This document shows positions 25,119 to 28,162 of a DNA stretch of 28,162 bases, in pieces. The notes below the pieces were generated by a model. The model was not told the DNA's origin and did no database searches. It saw only the letters and a program-made list of their open reading frames with translations. The stretch is taken from contig CAMPGT010000017.1 in NCBI GenBank assembly GCA_946885665.1, forward strand, positions 1 through 28,162, given 5' to 3'. The stretch is from an uncultured Chitinophagaceae bacterium (GTDB lineage Bacteria; Bacteroidota; Bacteroidia; Chitinophagales; Chitinophagaceae). A program made the position numbers and the translations under genes. Each line of letters opens with the position of its first letter. Position 1 is the first letter of the stretch.

Positions 25119-27920
25119 ATGCGGCTAAGGGCAAGCATATTGTGTGTTGTAGTATTGGTGGTCGTCTCGTCCGGCTCAAACGGACAATGCCCCGACCGTC
25201 TTCGGCTGCAGGCGAGGATCAATGAACTGAAAAATGCTGAGGTTCCGTTTGAGAATCAGTTGAACGAGCTGCTGCCTGCCAGCGAACGCCTGAAGAATTG
25301 CCCGGTGAAAGATGATTCCGTCCGGGTGTTCCTGCTCCAGCGCATCGGCGCCCTGCATTACCTGTCCAATAACTTCGGCGATGCGGCAGCGTTCACCGCC
25401 TCGTCGATCGATTTACTCAGCAGCCTGACGCCATCATACAGCAATGTGCCGTTGATGATCCGCATGTATCACTACCTGACGATCTTTTACGATTCCCTTC
25501 ACCGGGTGAGTGATAAAATGATGGCCGTCGACAGTTGCATCCGATGGGCGCTCTCATATAATGCCGTCGACCGCAGCGTGATCTACAATCTTTGGGAAAG
25601 AGTGAGCTTCGATTTTGATGTGGGAGATTATGAAAGATGTTTGAACGATGCGGCTACCGGCGAAGCGCTTACCGCCAGATATGTCGATGGAAGCGACAGC
25701 ATCAGTTTTATGACCAATTTTTTCAGTTTCCGGATCAATGCACTGATCGAACTGGGAAGATTGGAAAAGGCCGAGGAGGAGCTGAATAATAAGATTGCCA
25801 ATTTTACTGCGAAGGGACTCGCCCGGCTTTGCGGGGCGTTTTACAACCAGTTGTCACATGTTCGCATTAACCAGTCGGCCTACAAAGCTGCCCTGGCCGA
25901 CCTTCACAAATCGCTCCGGTGCAATGAGCTCAATAACGATCCTTTCGGATGCAAGCAAACCTTGTCGAATATCGGTTATGTGTATTCTTACCACCTGAAC
26001 GACCAGAAGATGGCGCTGCACTTTTACGGCGAAGCCATGCGGCGCCAAACGGTTAGCGAGCTGGAGCTTGAAATGGATAAATCTGCGAGCGCAAATATTA
26101 TGAGCAATATTGCCATAGCATATGCGAAGCAGGGAAGGTTCGATTCGTCGTTTCATTTTTTTGAACGTGCATTTACATTTGCCGGCACCCGCGATGAGAA
26201 CAGCTTCCTCGATCTTCCACAGGATCAGTTTACCGGCAGCCCAAAGATTCAATACATCATCAACCTTATCCGTGATAAAGGCGACGCCTATCTTTACCGG
26301 TACCGCGCCCTGCATGATACGGCCTCGTTGAAAGAGGCGATAAGAATATACCGCGTGGCCGACCAGGCGCTGGCAAGGGTAAAGCTTGGCCAGCGCGAGA
26401 TACAGTCGAAACTGCAGTGGCGAAAAAATGCCCGCACCATCTACGAACATGCGATTGCCGCCAGCATGGAAGCCGGCGATCCCGCGGCCGCGTTCTATTT
26501 TTTTGAAAAGAGCAGGGCGGTGCTGCTCAACGACCAGATAATCAGGAACAGCAGGATGGACAGGGAGGAACAGTTGCGGGAGGCGGGCATCAACAGCAGG
26601 TTGGCCACGTTGAAATATCAGTTGGGCGATTCCTCGCTTTCCACAGAAAAGATCGTAGAGATCCATCAAACGATCTACACCCTGAGCCGCGAAAGAGACC
26701 AGGTGGCGGCATCGAAAAATATTATTGACTGGAAGAATGTTTCCGACCCGGAACACTTTGAATTGCAGGTGATCCAAAAAAAACTGAAGGATGACGGCCG
26801 CTCGCTGCTTGAAATATTTTCGGGCGATAGTGCCGTGTACGTTTTCTTCGCAACCGGTGATGCCGTAGCCATGAAGAAAATGAATAAGGAGAAGTACGAT
26901 GACCTGTCGCGGCGCTTTATGGAATATTTGTCGGATTATTCGAAACTGAATACTCACTTTGCGGCGTTCGCCGAAACTTCTCAGCAATTATACCACGAAC
27001 TCTTTCATGACCTGCGGCTTCCCGACCAACCACTGATCATTTCACCCGACGGATACTACTTTCCCTTTGAACCACTGGTGGTAAAGATGAATCAGTCGGC
27101 GCCGGAATATTTTATTCAATCGCACGCCATAAGCTATTCGTATTCAGCCCGGTTTCTTCTTTATGATTTTGATCGGAAACCTCACGAGCCGGCGTTCCGG
27201 TTTCTCGGTGTGGCGCCGGTGGTGTTTCCTTCTTACCTCGGTTTGCCGGGGCTGCCAGGAAGTGATGCCTCTCTGAAACAACTGGCCGGCTTTTTTGATC
27301 CTGCCGTTACCCTCATCGGCAAGTCTGCCACGAGGCGTCAGTTTCTCGACAAATATTCCGGCTTCAGCATTGTACAGCTCTACACCCACGCTGCTGAAAA
27401 AAGCAGTGCCGGTGATCCGGTAATTTATTTTGCCGATTCGGCCCTGCATCTCTCCGACCTGTTGGCGCTGCAATCGCCCGCCACCCGCATGATTATATTA
27501 AATGCCTGCGAAACCGGCCGCGGCAAACTTTATGAAGGGGAAGGAATATTCAGTTTCAACCGCGCCTTTGCCGAAGTGGGCGTTCCCTCAGCAACCGTCA
27601 ATTTGTGGTCGGTGGATGATCAGTCGTCCTATCAACTATGCGAGCTCTACTATAAATATTTGGCTAAGGGAATGCCATCCGACGTTGCCCTGCAACAAGC
27701 GAAAGTTGAATACATCACCCACGCCGGGAAGGAGCGCAGTTTGCCGTTTTATTGGGCGGCGCCGGTGCTGTCGGGGCAGGTACATTCATTTGCCGGCACG
27801 CCGGTTACACCGCTGGACAGAGTAATGCTGCTAACGACCATTATCTTATTGGCCGGTGGTATTGTGGTAATTGCCAGGAACTTCAGGCCGGTGTCATACA
27901 GGAGCTCCAATATTGTATAA
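25119..27920 (+). CDS. TPR-CHAT caspase-like protease, exported and membrane-anchored
   Basis: The 933-residue protein begins with a signal peptide (MRLRASILCVVVLVVVSS...), followed by a long helical TPR region (about 30-480; e.g. ASANIMSNIAIAYAKQGRFD), a coiled linker (about 480-555), and a CHAT domain (about 560-885). The clan CD catalytic dyad is intact: His757 in IVQLYTHAAEK and Cys797 in IILNACETGRGKLYEGEGI. Other CHAT hallmarks are PLIISPDGYYFPFEPLV and FNRAFAEVGVPSATVNLWSV. A C-terminal helix (about 902-922; VMLLTTIILLAGGIVVIAR) should anchor it in the inner membrane with the protease in the periplasm. CHAT proteases cleave after specific residues and act in bacterial conflict or death pathways in known cases. 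The start is 2 nt after the S8 gene stop. Confidence 0.92.
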   Translation: MRLRASILCVVVLVVVSSGSNGQCPDRLRLQARINELKNAEVPFENQLNELLPASERLKNCPVKDDSVRVFLLQRIGALHYLSNNFGDAAAFTASSIDLLSSLTPSYSNVPLMIRMYHYLTIFYDSLHRVSDKMMAVDSCIRWALSYNAVDRSVIYNLWERVSFDFDVGDYERCLNDAATGEALTARYVDGSDSISFMTNFFSFRINALIELGRLEKAEEELNNKIANFTAKGLARLCGAFYNQLSHVRINQSAYKAALADLHKSLRCNELNNDPFGCKQTLSNIGYVYSYHLNDQKMALHFYGEAMRRQTVSELELEMDKSASANIMSNIAIAYAKQGRFDSSFHFFERAFTFAGTRDENSFLDLPQDQFTGSPKIQYIINLIRDKGDAYLYRYRALHDTASLKEAIRIYRVADQALARVKLGQREIQSKLQWRKNARTIYEHAIAASMEAGDPAAAFYFFEKSRAVLLNDQIIRNSRMDREEQLREAGINSRLATLKYQLGDSSLSTEKIVEIHQTIYTLSRERDQVAASKNIIDWKNVSDPEHFELQVIQKKLKDDGRSLLEIFSGDSAVYVFFATGDAVAMKKMNKEKYDDLSRRFMEYLSDYSKLNTHFAAFAETSQQLYHELFHDLRLPDQPLIISPDGYYFPFEPLVVKMNQSAPEYFIQSHAISYSYSARFLLYDFDRKPHEPAFRFLGVAPVVFPSYLGLPGLPGSDASLKQLAGFFDPAVTLIGKSATRRQFLDKYSGFSIVQLYTHAAEKSSAGDPVIYFADSALHLSDLLALQSPATRMIILNACETGRGKLYEGEGIFSFNRAFAEVGVPSATVNLWSVDDQSSYQLCELYYKYLAKGMPSDVALQQAKVEYITHAGKERSLPFYWAAPVLSGQVHSFAGTPVTPLDRVMLLTTIILLAGGIVVIARNFRPVSYRSSNIV

Positions 27921-28162
27921 TATTCTGCACCGTTTCTTTCCAGTGGGCATACCTCACGGGTTTCTGAAATATTCCCTGCACAGAAAGCGAGTAAGCATGA
28001 TTGAGCACCTGTGGCGTGCTGCCCGTTGTAAAAAAGACGAATGGCGTTAACCGTAATGTTTCAGAAATACCGGAAAGGAGATTTCTCAATTCAAAGCCGT
28101 CCATCTTCGGCATTTTAATGTCGGATACTATGAGGAAAGGATGTACGTCGGATGTGCTGAGG
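27883..28162 (-). CDS. Response regulator receiver domain (5' end outside window)
   Basis: The frame is open from the window edge to TGA at 27883-27885. The visible 92 residues contain the phospho-acceptor Asp in FLIVSDIKMPKMDGFEL, the conserved Thr region FVFFTTGS, and the conserved Lys in GIFQKPVRYAHWKET, so this is the receiver domain from the third strand onward. No output domain follows, so it is a stand-alone receiver or the end of a larger protein whose N-terminus lies outside. Its 3' end overlaps the convergent CHAT gene by 38 nt. A link with the YfiR-linked histidine kinase is possible but is not supported by position. Confidence 0.88.
   Translation of the reverse strand, partial: LSTSDVHPFLIVSDIKMPKMDGFELRNLLSGISETLRLTPFVFFTTGSTPQVLNHAYSLSVQGIFQKPVRYAHWKETVQNIIQYWSSCMTPA

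Noticed and set aside
25854..26987. Long minus-strand open frame (377 codons) inside the CHAT gene
   Set aside because: It is antisense to a gene with clear TPR and CHAT motifs, has His/Arg-rich low-complexity composition and no recognisable domain; it is a by-product of codon bias on the plus strand.

Overview
The window looks like a Bacteroidota chromosome, most likely Chitinophagaceae or a close relative. The lineage markers are a DUF5103 type IX secretion plug protein, very short pterin dehydratase, Bacteroidota-style lipoproteins, weak or absent Shine-Dalgarno sites, a few TAnnTTTG-like -7 boxes, and an anti-sigma protein of the Bacteroidota type. Coding density is high, no gene-free stretch exceeds 300 bases, and I see no rRNA, tRNA, CRISPR array, IS element or phage genes. 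TAG is an ordinary stop codon here: it ends the GntP, MpaB and YfiR genes.

Layout. 1-144 holds the end of an unidentified gene. 283-2833 (minus) is an FtsX/LolC-like ABC permease followed after 4 nt by a GntP-family transporter. 2881-5081 (plus) carries the T9SS plug protein and a fumarylacetoacetate hydrolase family enzyme. 5227-5457 (minus) is pterin-4a-carbinolamine dehydratase, separated from its convergent neighbour by an AT-rich inverted repeat. 5538-8966 (plus) is a large secreted ThuA / PQQ-type sugar dehydrogenase / PKD / cytochrome c / carbohydrate-binding fusion. 8974-11750 (minus) is a small coiled-coil lipoprotein whose stop overlaps the start of a CPA2 cation/proton antiporter. 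11822-12592 is a Fpg/Nei DNA glycosylase that lacks the zinc-finger cysteines. 12637-12848 is a compact palindromic repeat element with perfect 44-bp arms. 12867-13655 is an MpaB/rubber-oxygenase-like haem protein.

13721-19668 (plus) is a tight three-gene operon of the type best known from Planctomycetes: DUF1549/DUF1553 cytochrome lipoprotein, DUF1501 protein, and a membrane cytochrome with LRR-like, chitobiase-C and discoidin-like parts. Together with the 5538-8966 fusion it suggests an extracytoplasmic oxidative carbohydrate-degrading capability feeding electrons to c-type cytochromes (inference).

19635-22136 (minus) is a YfiR + CHASE8-HAMP-PAS-histidine kinase operon, in which a histidine kinase takes the place of the usual YfiN diguanylate cyclase.

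22317-27920 (plus) is the most interesting part: an ECF-type sigma factor gene, an ATGA-overlapping membrane anti-sigma/TPR gene, a subtilisin-like lipoprotein, and a TPR-CHAT (caspase-like) protease with a signal peptide and a C-terminal membrane anchor. Both proteases keep their catalytic residues and all three downstream products should meet in the periplasm, which looks like a two-protease signalling or defence cascade. The sigma gene carries an in-frame amber codon at 22464-22466 with the reading frame intact on both sides, so in this strain it is either freshly inactivated, read through, or a sequencing error. The window ends in a response regulator receiver domain (minus) that overlaps the end of the CHAT gene.
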